Part shown: positions 8,833-17,413 of the stretch, in pieces
Numbering within the stretch: the stretch's first letter is position 1
Layout: each line of letters starts with the position of its first letter
Source: Chara braunii
Lineage: Eukaryota > Streptophyta > Charophyceae > Charales > Characeae
Length of the DNA stretch: 20,535 bases
NCBI GenBank assembly: GCA_003427395.1
Contig: BFEA01000283.1
Span: forward strand, 818,725 to 839,259
Reading direction: 5' to 3'
Program-made: the position numbers and the translations under genes
The notes under the pieces: model-generated
What the model was told of the DNA's origin: nothing
Database searches by the model: none
Seen by the model: only the letters and a program-made list of their open reading frames with translations

Positions 8833-9287
8833 GCAAACTTTATCATGGCATACCAGTTGTATCTTGGGAATGTGAGTCCCTCAACAGGTGGAGACGGTAT
8901 TCCAACAAAAGGTCTGACATAGGTGCTAAAGGAGAAACTTCTTCCCTCTCGCTCTAATCTTCTCTTCTCATTATGCACAAGATTCGACGCTCGTTGCCAA
9001 CATGCACCTTTTCGGCTTTCGTCAAATTTTTGCTTCGGCACATAAATCCCAATATCATATTCATCAAGATCAATAAAATAGCATGTAAGAACATACAGAC
9101 TGTCCTGTTCTTGCCCTGATCTCTTTATGGCTTCATACCTCACGATTTCATAAGGAATTACGTCCTTACACGCTGTAGAATTAAGAGAATTCAGCAGCTT
9201 GTCTGATTCAGCCTTACTCAGCCCTTCATGGCCTCTTATCAGTCTAAGCGTAGATCTCTCTCTCAAGGGTACATAGCGTCGACTCAT
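8829..9287 (-). CDS. Module A2, intact 152-aa ORF of unknown family
   Basis: The best-preserved member of the array, with no internal stop. Visible parts: N-terminal helix (residues about 23-38), PYEIVRYE (45-52), a beta hairpin LYVLTCYFIDLDEYDIGIYV (64-83), a charged helix (94-114, HNEKRRLERE), a strand STYVRP (121-126), PSPP (131-134), and an aromatic end YNWYAMIKFA (143-152). The same order is found in A1, A3, A4 and A5. The start codon overlaps the stop of A3 as TGATG, and its own stop overlaps the start of A1 as ATGA. No signal peptide, membrane segment or catalytic motif is seen. It lies upstream of gag, where Ogre-type elements have ORF1, but I see no recognisable similarity to that protein. 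Confidence 0.75.
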   Translation of the reverse strand: MSRRYVPLRERSTLRLIRGHEGLSKAESDKLLNSLNSTACKDVIPYEIVRYEAIKRSGQEQDSLYVLTCYFIDLDEYDIGIYVPKQKFDESRKGACWQRASNLVHNEKRRLEREGRSFSFSTYVRPFVGIPSPPVEGLTFPRYNWYAMIKFA

Positions 9288-9772
9288 CAGACTCTTTGAC
9301 CTCTTTTCACTCTCTGGGCAAACTCAATCACCGCAAACCAATCATCTTTTGATAAATTTTTATCAGGCAAGGGAGGAGCTGGAAATCCCTCGAAGACAGT
9401 AATTCGAGTAGATCCAGTGAAGCACTTGTACTCTTTTTCAAGCCTCTCTCTCTCTTTCAATACAACTTCTTTAACAAATCCCTAACATCTCTCATATACT
9501 GCATCGACACTTCTTTCCTTTGAGACATAAATTCTTACGTCATACACATCAAGGTCTGTGAAATAGAATGTAAGTACATATAATCGTTCCTGCTCCCATC
9601 CGCTCTCGACCATCTCATACCTGACAACTTCATATGAAAATGCCTCTCTCTTGCTTAGAGTATTCAGCGACCTTAGGAGATATTCAATCTTCTCTTGACT
9701 TGGACCCAAACCTCTGCCAAAATTTGACCTTCTTTGTCCGATTACTTCTGCCGAAATCTCTTCACTCCTCAT
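9287..9772 (-). pseudogene. Module A3, small ORF of unknown family (one in-frame TAG)
   Basis: ATG at 9772-9770 (a GTG two codons earlier is less likely), final TGA at 9289-9287, about 160 residues with a single TAG at 9484-9482. Before the stop: FSYEVVRYEMVESGWEQE, then LYVLTFYFTDLDVYDVRIYV. After it, in the same frame: a charged helix (KEVVLKERERLEKEY), GSTRITVFEGF, the proline segment PAPPLPD, and DDWFAVIEFA. It matches A2 along its whole length, so the TAG is an interruption and not the natural end. Its start overlaps the end of A4 by 11 bases and its end overlaps A2's start as TGATG. Confidence 0.7.
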
Positions 9773-10175
9773 GACCACCGTTTCTTTTCTCTCTTGTCAA
9801 TACCATGTTGATTATCGGCAGCCAGTTAGTCCCATCATAATAGCTGTCAGGTATAAGTGGAGTCGGAACAGTCTCATATGTCACCGACATTAAACCCCAG
9901 TACACTCTTTTTTTTTGCTTAATTAATTCTGCCTTTTCATCATATAAAGACTGAATTGCAGTTTTTCACAGCCAATTGAAGGTCTCACCGTCGTCACAGT
10001 CTCCCGTCTTGACATAGGAACGGATATCATAAATATCTCCCTCCAAGAAGCGAGTCAGCACTACACTGATGGCTGAATTGCCAGAACGGTAGACCCAACA
10101 ATGCTCATACTGATAAGGGAATATTCCTTTTGTAGTCACTTTCGAGAGTTCTCTCAATGCATCTGAAGTTAGCAT
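9762..10175 (-). pseudogene. Module A4, small ORF of unknown family (one in-frame TGA)
   Basis: First ORF after the primer-binding site. ATG at 10175-10173, final TGA at 9764-9762, about 137 residues, with one TGA at 9968-9966. Before it: GIFPYQYEHCWVYRSG, then ISVVLTRFLEGDIYDIRSYV. After it, in the same frame: a helix (SLYDEKAELIKQKKR), then YETVPTPLIPD and YDGTNWLPIINMV. In alignment the internal stop falls four residues after the conserved aromatic residue of the helix, the same column as the TAG of A3. The N-terminal helix is shorter than in A2. Confidence 0.7.
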
Positions 10176-10500
10176 TCTTGATGAAATCCCTGAGCTCTTG
10201 ATTCTTCCTTCCTCTTCTCAGTGTTCAAAAGATATCATAGGCTCATGAGGCATACATGACTTCAAGTCTGATTCTCTCCAGTCAGTAATATCAATCTCCT
10301 TTCTCCGGTCTAGTGTGGTACCTCACACAAGAAATAAATAAAACACAGTTAGCAACCGTGACTTTCAGAAGAATCGAGACTTAATGAGAATAATAAGAAT
10401 AATAGAAAGTTAATAACGTTGTCAACAGTTCTCACGCCATAATCAAAGCTCAAGGACGATGATGACCTAGGCTCGTTCCGGACACGAAAATCTTTTCATA
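10176..10500 (-). other. Leader between primer-binding site and first ORF
   Basis: About 325 bases with no supported ORF. On the minus strand it follows the PBS and leads to the ATG of A4. Packaging or splice signals could lie here, but none can be identified by eye. Confidence 0.4.
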
Positions 10501-10518
10501 TCCCCGGCAACGATGCCA
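10501..10518 (-). other. Primer-binding site, tRNA-Asp type
   Basis: The minus strand reads TGGCATCGTTGCCGGGGA. The 3' end of plant tRNA-Asp predicts TGGCGCCGTTGCCGGGGA, the primer-binding site used by Athila/Tat-type plant elements. Sixteen of 18 bases agree, and both differences are transitions (G to A and C to T, adjacent). It sits four bases (AAAA) inside the LTR end GCGACA at 10523, where reverse transcription should be primed. This fixes the lower boundary of the 5' LTR and the orientation. Confidence 0.85.
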
Positions 10519-10522
10519 TTTT

Positions 10523-11238
10523 TGTCGCACTTTTTCTATTCGAGCCACTTCATGCGACCGGAAAGCCAACAGGCTGTCACGAAGGATCTTGTTTGTGATT
10601 GCAATAAGTAAAATAAATTAAATAATGCAAATCCCTTCCTGTTGTGTGCGTCCGGCTTCGAGCGAGACCCTTCAATTACGATCTTCGCCGGACCTCGGTC
10701 TTGGGAATCTTTTATTTTGATTCGGAACAACAGAGAATCATGCAAATAACAATCATAGAATTATGGGGTGCTATGCATGCATCAATTATGTCAATCTGAT
10801 TTTGAGAACTGTGACAGAATCATCCGCGAAAACAATCATCAGGCAAGTTTAATGCAAGAAGCAAGACCGACTGACTCGAGCAATGACAGGTTCAAGTGAA
10901 TGAGGGAAGAATGAGAACTCATAATAATCTCAGAAAGTACATATAAGCAAGCATGGTCAGCACCTCTCAATAGTTCTCACTCGTTCCTTTGGCCAGTCTC
11001 TCTCAATCTCTCGTTTCGCTGTTCATCTCTGGTGCTGTGACCCATGTCTGCTTACAGTCCGAGATTGAGGCCTCGTGACATAGCGCCACCTGAAGCCAAC
11101 AAGCTCTGAGAATGACCATCCAAGATACATGACCCGGAAGTTAACCATGTAACAAAACTCCTCCCACAGCGTAGGCAGTCCGTCTACTGAAAACACCCCT
11201 CGTCTGAGGTAGGGATACTCGGTAGTCTCAGTTAGCGC
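10523..11238 (-). other. Last part of the LTR (U5 side), no gene supported
   Basis: No module of the A or B kind is seen here. A frame at 10536-10745 exists but has no similarity to anything else in the window. An AATAAA is present on the minus strand at 10716-10711, a possible polyadenylation signal about 190 bases before the LTR end, but not unique. Confidence 0.4.
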
Positions 11239-11667
11239 CTAAATGTCGATCACCGCTGGAAAGATGTACCTCTTCGCCAAACCCACCATGTCAAGCCAAC
11301 TCGTGCCATCAGTGAGAAGGGAAGGAACCGGAGGCTTGGGATAGTCAGTATAAAGCTTTGGCCTGTAGCTGCGGATCAATGTAGTGCTACTCTTATCGAG
11401 TTCCCTCTCCCTCTGCTCGAGATACCTTGTGGCGGAGATCCAAACTGCGTCAAAATGATCATGAGCCTCCTTCCCCTTCTTCAGGTATGGCCTCAAGTCG
11501 TGAATAATACCGTCTGCAAAGTTGGTCTCGACAACAAAGATTGACAAGTCTCCCTGTCTGAAGTCGATGGCATTGACATACTGGTAACATATGACCTCCT
11601 TATGTGAAAACTGGTTGAGATTGATCAGCACTGACTCGCTGACCAAGAAAGATTGGACCGCACTCAT
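11239..11667 (-). CDS. Module A5, intact ORF inside the LTR
   Basis: About 142 residues from the first ATG (11667-11665) to TAG at 11241-11239, with no internal stop. The frame stays open upstream to 11796, where a GTG overlaps the TGA of B2 as GTGA. A-type signatures: VICYQYVNAIDFRQG, then FVVETNFADGIIHDLRPYL, a helix with AVWISATRYLEQRERELD, a strand TTLIRSYRPKLY, a proline segment PKPPVPS, and DGTSWLDMVGLAKRY. It is the copy most different from A1-A4, yet all blocks occur in the same order and spacing. It lies in the LTR, whereas A1-A4 lie in the internal region. Function is unknown. Confidence 0.7.
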   Translation of the reverse strand: MSAVQSFLVSESVLINLNQFSHKEVICYQYVNAIDFRQGDLSIFVVETNFADGIIHDLRPYLKKGKEAHDHFDAVWISATRYLEQRERELDKSSTTLIRSYRPKLYTDYPKPPVPSLLTDGTSWLDMVGLAKRYIFPAVIDI

Positions 11668-11792
11668 GGATATGGTCTCTAATGTTTGCCGACTTTCTAT
11701 GACTTGATCGCCGATCTGATTACTAAACTGGTTGCTGAAATGATTGTTGAATGTCCAGATAAGCGAGTAGTTCTTGTTCAGAGACAAAACAC

Positions 11793-12044
11793 TCACGGGT
11801 GGCTGCCAACAGTCCTCCTTGCCTCCTCAATACCCTCAGAAGTCATGGTGGCACATAGTTTCCCATTCTTGTCGTGCAAATAATATGTGTACTCGATTTT
11901 AGTATGGTTTCTCACGAGGGTCAGTGCGTGTTCCATCATCATAGTAGTTTGCTGATTGTACTCCTCAACTGCACTCTCCCTCCAGGTCTCTGCAGTGCTC
12001 TGATACAGCGAGCAGGAGACTCTAACTGTATTGCTNCTCTCCAT
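11793..12044 (-). CDS. Module B2, small ORF inside the LTR
   Basis: ATG at 12044-12042, TGA at 11795-11793, 83 residues, with one undetermined base at 12036 just after the start. Reads NTVRVSCSLYQSTAETW, then a helix, the B signature MMMEHALTLVRNHTKIEYTY, LHDKNGKLCATMTSEG and EEARRTVG. Compared with B3 it has the same length and predicted order: strand, helix, strand, helix. Its end overlaps the open frame of A5. Upstream, the minus strand has three stops in succession (TAG TGA TAA, about 12063-12055), separating it from the repeat-derived frame. Confidence 0.7.
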   Translation of the reverse strand: MEXSNTVRVSCSLYQSTAETWRESAVEEYNQQTTMMMEHALTLVRNHTKIEYTYYLHDKNGKLCATMTSEGIEEARRTVGSHP

Positions 12045-12060
12045 ACTCACCAAATTATCA

Positions 12061-12318
12061 CTACATCAGTTCACCCAACTCGAGACGGGTGACTCTTGAA
12101 TGATATAGGTGCGAAAAGGCTATTGGGTAGATTGCAGTTTCGAATAGTTGTTTCAGATTGTCGTTCCTAACTGCAGTTTCTAATTGCTGAATCGCATGCT
12201 GGATTACTGATATGGACGCTGATTCGATTGCCGATTCGATTGCAAATTCAGTTGCTGATCTGATTGCAAAACTGCTTACTGATCTGATTGCCTTTCTGAT
12301 TACCGCAGGTCTGAACAC
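12061..12318 (-). other. Open frame made of short repeats (AIRS/AIES units), doubtful gene
   Basis: 85 codons reading through degenerate GATTGCNGATTC-type repeats. The peptide has four-residue units such as AIRS, SSFAIRSATEF, AIESAIES and VIQHAIQQ, all helix-compatible. The openness probably follows from the repeat itself, since the repeat lacks stops in this frame. It could be an N-terminal coiled extension to B2, but three stop codons lie between them. Confidence 0.3.
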
Positions 12319-12640
12319 CTGATCTCGGCTGCTTGGACTAATTACTTGCTGGTCCAGTTGCTGTTCTGAGAACTGACTAGTTGCTATTATGAAAACTGAC
12401 TAGTTGCTACTCTGAAAACGGATGGGCTGCTGGTTGATAGCTAACTGTAAAGGCTGAATATCACTGAGATCGTTAACCGAGCACTGACCGAGCGCCGATC
12501 AACTGTCAGTTGACTGCTGATTAACTCCTGATCTTAGAACTGAATATCACTGATTAATTGCTGATTGGAAAAGGAAAGACTGGGTGCTGCAGAGATGCCT
12601 GCCGACTGATTGCTGATTAATTGCTGAGATTGCAAACTAA
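12100..12640. repeat. Degenerate short-period repeat (CTGATTGCTGATT-like)
   Basis: Many imperfect copies of GATTGCTGATT / AACTGACTAGTTGCT / TTAATTGCTGA with an approximate 9-12 base period. Examples are near 12220-12305, 12370-12415 (ACTGACTAGTTGCTA twice) and 12540-12625. Weaker traces continue to about 11690-11750. It separates B2 from B3. Confidence 0.6.
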
Positions 12641-12854
12641 AGCTAAATGGAAGAATTACTTAGTCTGGACCGAGCCTCACTCAAGCAGGCTAGATGCCTG
12701 GGTGAGAACCAGACGTTGCTGGGGTTGCTGGTTGAAAACCGGGTGCCTTTTGAATAACTGGTTGGGGTGGTGTTTGTATGACCACTACCATCAAGTCCTG
12801 GTTATCCTTTCCAGGTCAGATTGACGAAATTGAGCACGATGGGCTTTAGCCAGT

Positions 12855-13109
12855 TTACAGATGGTCCATTTTCTCTTTTGCTTGGTCTACAGTCTCAGCG
12901 AAAGAGTACGTGTTGTGTAGTCCCTCATTCGATCCATGAATGTAGATCGTATACTCAATGACATTCTGTTCATTCACTAACTTCAGCGCCAGCTCTCTCA
13001 TCATTACAATCCGGGATTGTGCTTCACAGATAAATCCATCTTCCCAGCCTTTTGATTTATCCCTGCATAAAGTGCAAGTTACCCTCAGTGTACCTTTGCA
13101 GTGGTCCAT
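12855..13109 (-). CDS. Module B3, small ORF inside the LTR
   Basis: 84 residues, ATG at 13109-13107, TAA at 12857-12855, no internal stop. Reads GTLRVTCTLCRDKSKGW, then a helix with the B signature MMRELALKLVNEQNVIEYTI, then YIHGSNEGLHNTYSFAET and VDQAKEKMDHL. It aligns with B2 and B1 over the whole length. Function is unknown. No cysteine pattern is conserved between copies, so a zinc site is unlikely. Confidence 0.7.
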   Translation of the reverse strand: MDHCKGTLRVTCTLCRDKSKGWEDGFICEAQSRIVMMRELALKLVNEQNVIEYTIYIHGSNEGLHNTYSFAETVDQAKEKMDHL

Positions 13110-15773
13110 TGCAATAATACTTAGGTTTAGAGCTTGTAAAATCGCCGACTATCCCACATCACTGCGGCTTCAATTAGGAAGTATTCTCACTCGCTCGCAC
13201 ACAAGATCACTTTATTGAGCTTCTGCTCAGGCTTCTGCACAGTCTAGAGTACCTTGAATCATGCAGAGCACAAAAGCATCTAGTCACCGGGAGCCCGTAA
13301 CAACACAGAGGATAGCCTTGTTTCCATCTGGTTCGTGGTCTGACATTCTGTTCTTTCTTCATGAGATGAGAAGAGAGTCTTACTCCACGATACTCAAATC
13401 ACGAGCTGATCCTAGCTTCGTGAAAGGCTTCCTACGCATGCATACTACACAGATGTAGGACCTCACAGACGTTCACACACTACAGTGGTTATCGTAACAC
13501 TGAGTTCGCAGACGGGGATACGACTTCCGAGTACCAGCTAATGCAGTATTGTTTGTCCCACTGAGTTATGCCACTAATTGAGATAACGCCCTTGCTCAAG
13601 AAATTTCGTTCGTAAACCGCTTAACGTTCACTTTGAGGATCATCCGAACCTGATCTAGGGTGGTGAAAACTTCAGGCATTTTAATACTTCTGAACTCCTC
13701 TCGACAGGTGGCTTCGTAGTAAGCCAGTACTCAGAGCTGTTTTCTCCCTCGTGTGAGCTTGGGGCTAAAACTCACCAATTTCTAGAACGATTCTTGGAGC
13801 ACAAGGAGCCAGCACAGGCAGGCTTAATGCTGAAGTAGGAATCACTCAGGGATAGCTACAGCCTTGTTGATGGGTGTTACTGCTGTCGGACCATATGGCG
13901 TTCAAACGTGACCAACAGCGTAAGCTTTCCCTGTCTGTTTCACGACTCGATAACAAAGGAAGTCCTTACTTGGGAGATACCTGGGGTGTGTGTCACCCAT
14001 TAAGCCCGTGCATGCGTAACTTAACTAAACAGACATCTCAGAGCTAGAGTGTGCATTTGAGAAATTCAAGGCCCGTTTTCTCAGCTTTGTCAACTCACTC
14101 GATATAAAACTCGGCAGTCTCCTAACTCGCTTCTTACGCCATACAAGTGGCGGAATACACATGAGGAAATGAAACGCGTTATTGAGAGCGGAGCACAGGC
14201 TAGTCCCCGTCAATCAAGAATTTAACAAGCAAATACGCCACTTTTCTGAGCACCGCACGTTTTTTCCCCATCGAGCCATTTCCGAGATCTACTAGGTTCG
14301 GTAACTTTTACCTCTTGTAGTAGAAGTGAATTCTGACTGATGGCCTGAAGCTTCCCTAATGAGTACTGTGAACTCAGTGCTCATTGAGAAGCTTGCCGGG
14401 GTCAGTTACCAGTCTCCAATCAAGAGGCATAGCAGCAACTCGTAATTACTCCCGTCATCAAGACACATTACAAACGTGAAGTCTGGAAAGTCACGTAAAA
14501 GTGTAGAAAAGAAAGTCCTGCTTTTCACCATAACTCAAAATAGAAATCTCAAACTCACTGGCTTTCTAAACATTTTTATCAGGTAATCGCTTATACTAGA
14601 CGGAAGAGGCAATTAACATCCACTAATCTTGGGTGATTTTGCTACAAGTTTAAGGCCACTCAGCAGGCTACTCACTTCTAACAGACAACTCTCAGACAGA
14701 TGGAAGATGATCAAGTCGAATAACGGGCGTTGTCTTGCCTGAAAGTAACCGTTTACCACTTCGAAGAGACTGTAGCTGAGATCACCCCTTTTCTAATCCG
14801 CGATGTCCAATGTTCACTACTCGAAAACGAACTACCAGAAATACCCCGGAATTATGCCAAGAAAATATCAGCAGGTACATTATGAAGTCTTAAGTGCATG
14901 GTCAGAATCAGCACGAAGCAGACCGAGTCTCGCTCACTACGAGGGTTACCTGATGACCCTGACCCTTCCTTCGTTAGTCACACTCAGAATTCATGTCACG
15001 TGGTTCCTCCCACACAAGACCCTTCCCAGTAGCTCGGTAGACAGAGGGTTGGCCGCAGCGTGGAAGCACTCTGGGTNACANNAGTGCGAGGTGCAGCGCC
15101 AANGAGTAATCAAGAGGGTGAGCGGATAAAAGGAAACTGAGAGGTGAAAAAACAAGAAGCGAGCCCAGAAATGAGCTGGGAAGTAAATCAAGGAGCCCTC
15201 AGTTTCTAGTAAGTCAGCCAAAAATGCACGACGGAATGGATGACGTCCACCACTTATCCATACATTGACCATTTCGTAAAGATCCGGCTACCTTCCATAT
15301 GCCGATCGTTGGCCACATGATGAAACAACAGCCTTAGATCTTGTTTTCACCGTTATCACGCTTGCACTTGTCGTCAGACCCTTCGGAAATTGACAAAAGA
15401 GACTGCGTCAATCACTCCTCAACTACGTAGCTCTTCAACCACAGGCTCATCCCGTTCCCTCGTTGAACCCCTGACTCAGGAGTCACACTTAGCCAGCCAA
15501 CTGAAGATCGAGAGCGATGGGGAGGGTGCACGTCCATACAAGAATGTCTCCCATGCCTGTTTTCTCACCCACACACCCGTCGCCTTTGCAGCCCGATCTA
15601 CTTCAAGTTGACCCTCTCTCCGTGCCCCTCTGGATTTGCGCCATGGGTCTACTGCTCAAACCTGGTGTCCTTCATCTCCCCTCATTCTCTCACGCCTCTG
15701 GCCTCCCCACATGCAGCCCAAGCGCGCACGTAACCACATCTTTACTCAATCGCCACGCTTGCTCCCTCTGACT
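13110..15773. other. Long LTR stretch without a recognised gene
   Basis: Several short frames exist on both strands (13261-13458 plus, 14025-14213 minus, 14803-15129 plus, 14991-15272 minus). None shows similarity to A, B or C, or a repeated or biased composition. Undetermined bases occur at 15077, 15081-15082 and 15103. I see no tRNA, no second PBS and no splice pattern I can trust. Confidence 0.4.
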
Positions 15774-15979
15774 CACAAGCATGTCCCCTCTCTGTAGCTT
15801 GTCACACACTGCAGTCCAGTTGACGTCACTCGCACCTTGCGAACTCCCTCTCTCTTTTCGTTGACCGCTCTCTTGCTCTCTCCCAAGCCGCGCCACGTGT
15901 GCGTCCGTACCACTGCACTTGTCTCAGCCTCCCTGTTCCGAGTTTCGTCCCGTTCACACTCTTGCGCGCGTGTGTTCTC

Positions 15980-16501
15980 TCAGACCTGCCTTTTCCTCTT
16001 ACTCCGCTTCTCACCCGTCCCGCGGCCTCTGGGCGCCAGTTGCCGAGAGCTGGCCGCTGGCCCATGCTCCAGTGGCTTCACGGCCCTGTGATGCCTCTCG
16101 ATCTCGCCTGGTCTATTCCAGGACCTGAGACCTGTCTCCCGGTCTGCATCACTCGTCTCACTTTCCCCACCCGAGTCCCTGTCCTGGTGGGCCTGCTCCA
16201 AGTCTGAAGTGTCCATCGAAGTCTCTGTCTCTTGGTAAGTCACCGTTATCCGTAGTCTCGGCGTCACTCCATCCCGTCTACAACGTCTCTCCGCTCGGTC
16301 TCTCGCCTCCGAAATTGCGTCCTGTAGCTTCGGGTTAGTCCGCATCTCCCCCTCTCTTGCTCCCTCCATGTTGATCTTCAGCAATAACTCATCTCCACCA
16401 TCATAATTGAGTGTGACGGTGATCCAGGGCCCTTCCCTGGACACGGGCTTCCAACGGGCCTGGTGATACTAGTACCCAGGTCTATTCTCGTGCAACGCCA
16501 T
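15980..16501 (-). pseudogene. ORF C in the LTR leader, distantly A-like (one in-frame TAG)
   Basis: ATG at 16501-16499, stop at 15980, about 173 residues. One in-frame TAG lies at 16471-16469, where the second copy (19185-19183) has a tryptophan codon TGG. After it: RWKPVSREGPW, then ITVTLNYDGGDELLLKINM, a charged helix with AISEARDRAERRCRRDG, a strand LRITVTYQETET, an acidic Ser/Asp/Glu-rich part and a basic tail (GEKRSKRKRQV). The hairpin-helix-RITV layout and spacing agree with module A3 (YVLTFYFTDLDVYDVRIYV ... RITV about 62 residues on, against 61 here). It starts about 300 bases after the TATA box, so it would be the first ORF of the transcript. Confidence 0.6.
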
Positions 16502-16805
16502 GGCTTTCGCTAAGAATAGACAGTCTTGTCTCCAGGAATAGGCACTCGGCTCGCACAGACACCCACTACTCCTGACTTCTTGGTCTCAAGCTAGCTGCGC
16601 CCGCACAACGAGGTAGCTAGTTGATGCCCTTTAACTCGCCGCTAGATAGCCAGCACTAGCGCTCCGCCCACACTCATACCCTGTGCATGGGTGATGGCTA
16701 ACCACACTCAGATCCGTCAAGAACAGAGGACCTCAGCGAGCCACCACCACCCTACTTGCAGCACGACAACCTCACTCGCTTACCGGGAGACCCAAGGGCT
16801 CCCTC

Positions 16806-16812
16806 TTTTATA
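16806..16812 (-). promoter_or_regulatory. TATA box of the LTR promoter
   Basis: The minus strand reads TTCTATAAAAGAGGGAGCCC. TATAAAA is a full consensus TATA box and is unchanged in the other LTR copy (19526-19520). Transcription would start roughly 25-35 bases downstream, near 16780. That would give a U3 of about 1.5 kb and an R-U5 of about 6.2 kb containing C, B3, B2 and A5. The start site is inferred. Confidence 0.6.
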
Positions 16813-17343
16813 GAACTTAGAAGAGTTGCGATCCCGGCGTACTTAAGAAAATTCAAATAATAATTTAAAGTGTATATAAAAAAATAAAATACAAATATTC
16901 TCAAACAAATTTCTTTTTGAAGAGTCAGAATCCGTAGCTCAACGGTCATAGTACAGACTAGACCTCTTGCTACTGTCACCTTCAGGACTCCGCGACTCTA
17001 CTACTGACCAACAGCGGCGATGAGGCGGTCCCATAATGGGATACCGACCACCTATTTCCTTCCTATTAAAACACCAGAACGCTACCCCTGATGGGTACCC
17101 ACGTCCGATGGCAAGGAGGGGGCTTATGACCCCCTGTAGGGGGTGATACTCCTCCTACCAATGCGGCGCGGGTCGCCCTCCTTTTGGGGTCTTACCGCAC
17201 TGCGCCAATTCAAAGCTAGCCCACAGACAGTATACGTGGGGTCGGCCTACTTAGGCTATGGGTCGCCGAGTTCGAAATACGAACCGTTGGCCTTCCCGTG
17301 AGATGACAGGCCGACAGGTGGAAAACTGGAAATAGGAAAAATT

Positions 17344-17356
17344 AGTAATAATATTG

Positions 17357-17412
<56 letters not shown>
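17344..17412. repeat. TAA/AAT microsatellite in the LTR
   Basis: More than 20 AAT units, nearly perfect at 17357-17412. The other LTR copy has a shorter tract at about 20072-20119, which accounts for most of the 17-base length difference between the copies. Minus-strand frames here give poly-isoleucine and are artefacts. Confidence 0.9.

Positions 17413-17413
<1 letters not shown>

Noticed and set aside
7748-10175. A non-standard genetic code (TAG/TGA read as sense)
   Set aside because: TGA and TAG also end the ORFs at positions where homologous copies end, and frameshifts occur in the same element. Decay explains the stops better.
14803-15129. Plus-strand 108-codon frame
   Set aside because: Contains undetermined bases, has no repeated or family-like motif, and no similarity to other parts of the window.
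15826-16065. Arginine-rich minus frame overlapping the end of ORF C (also 18541-18780)
   Set aside because: Its presence in both copies only reflects recent LTR duplication. It overlaps C in another frame and has low-information composition.
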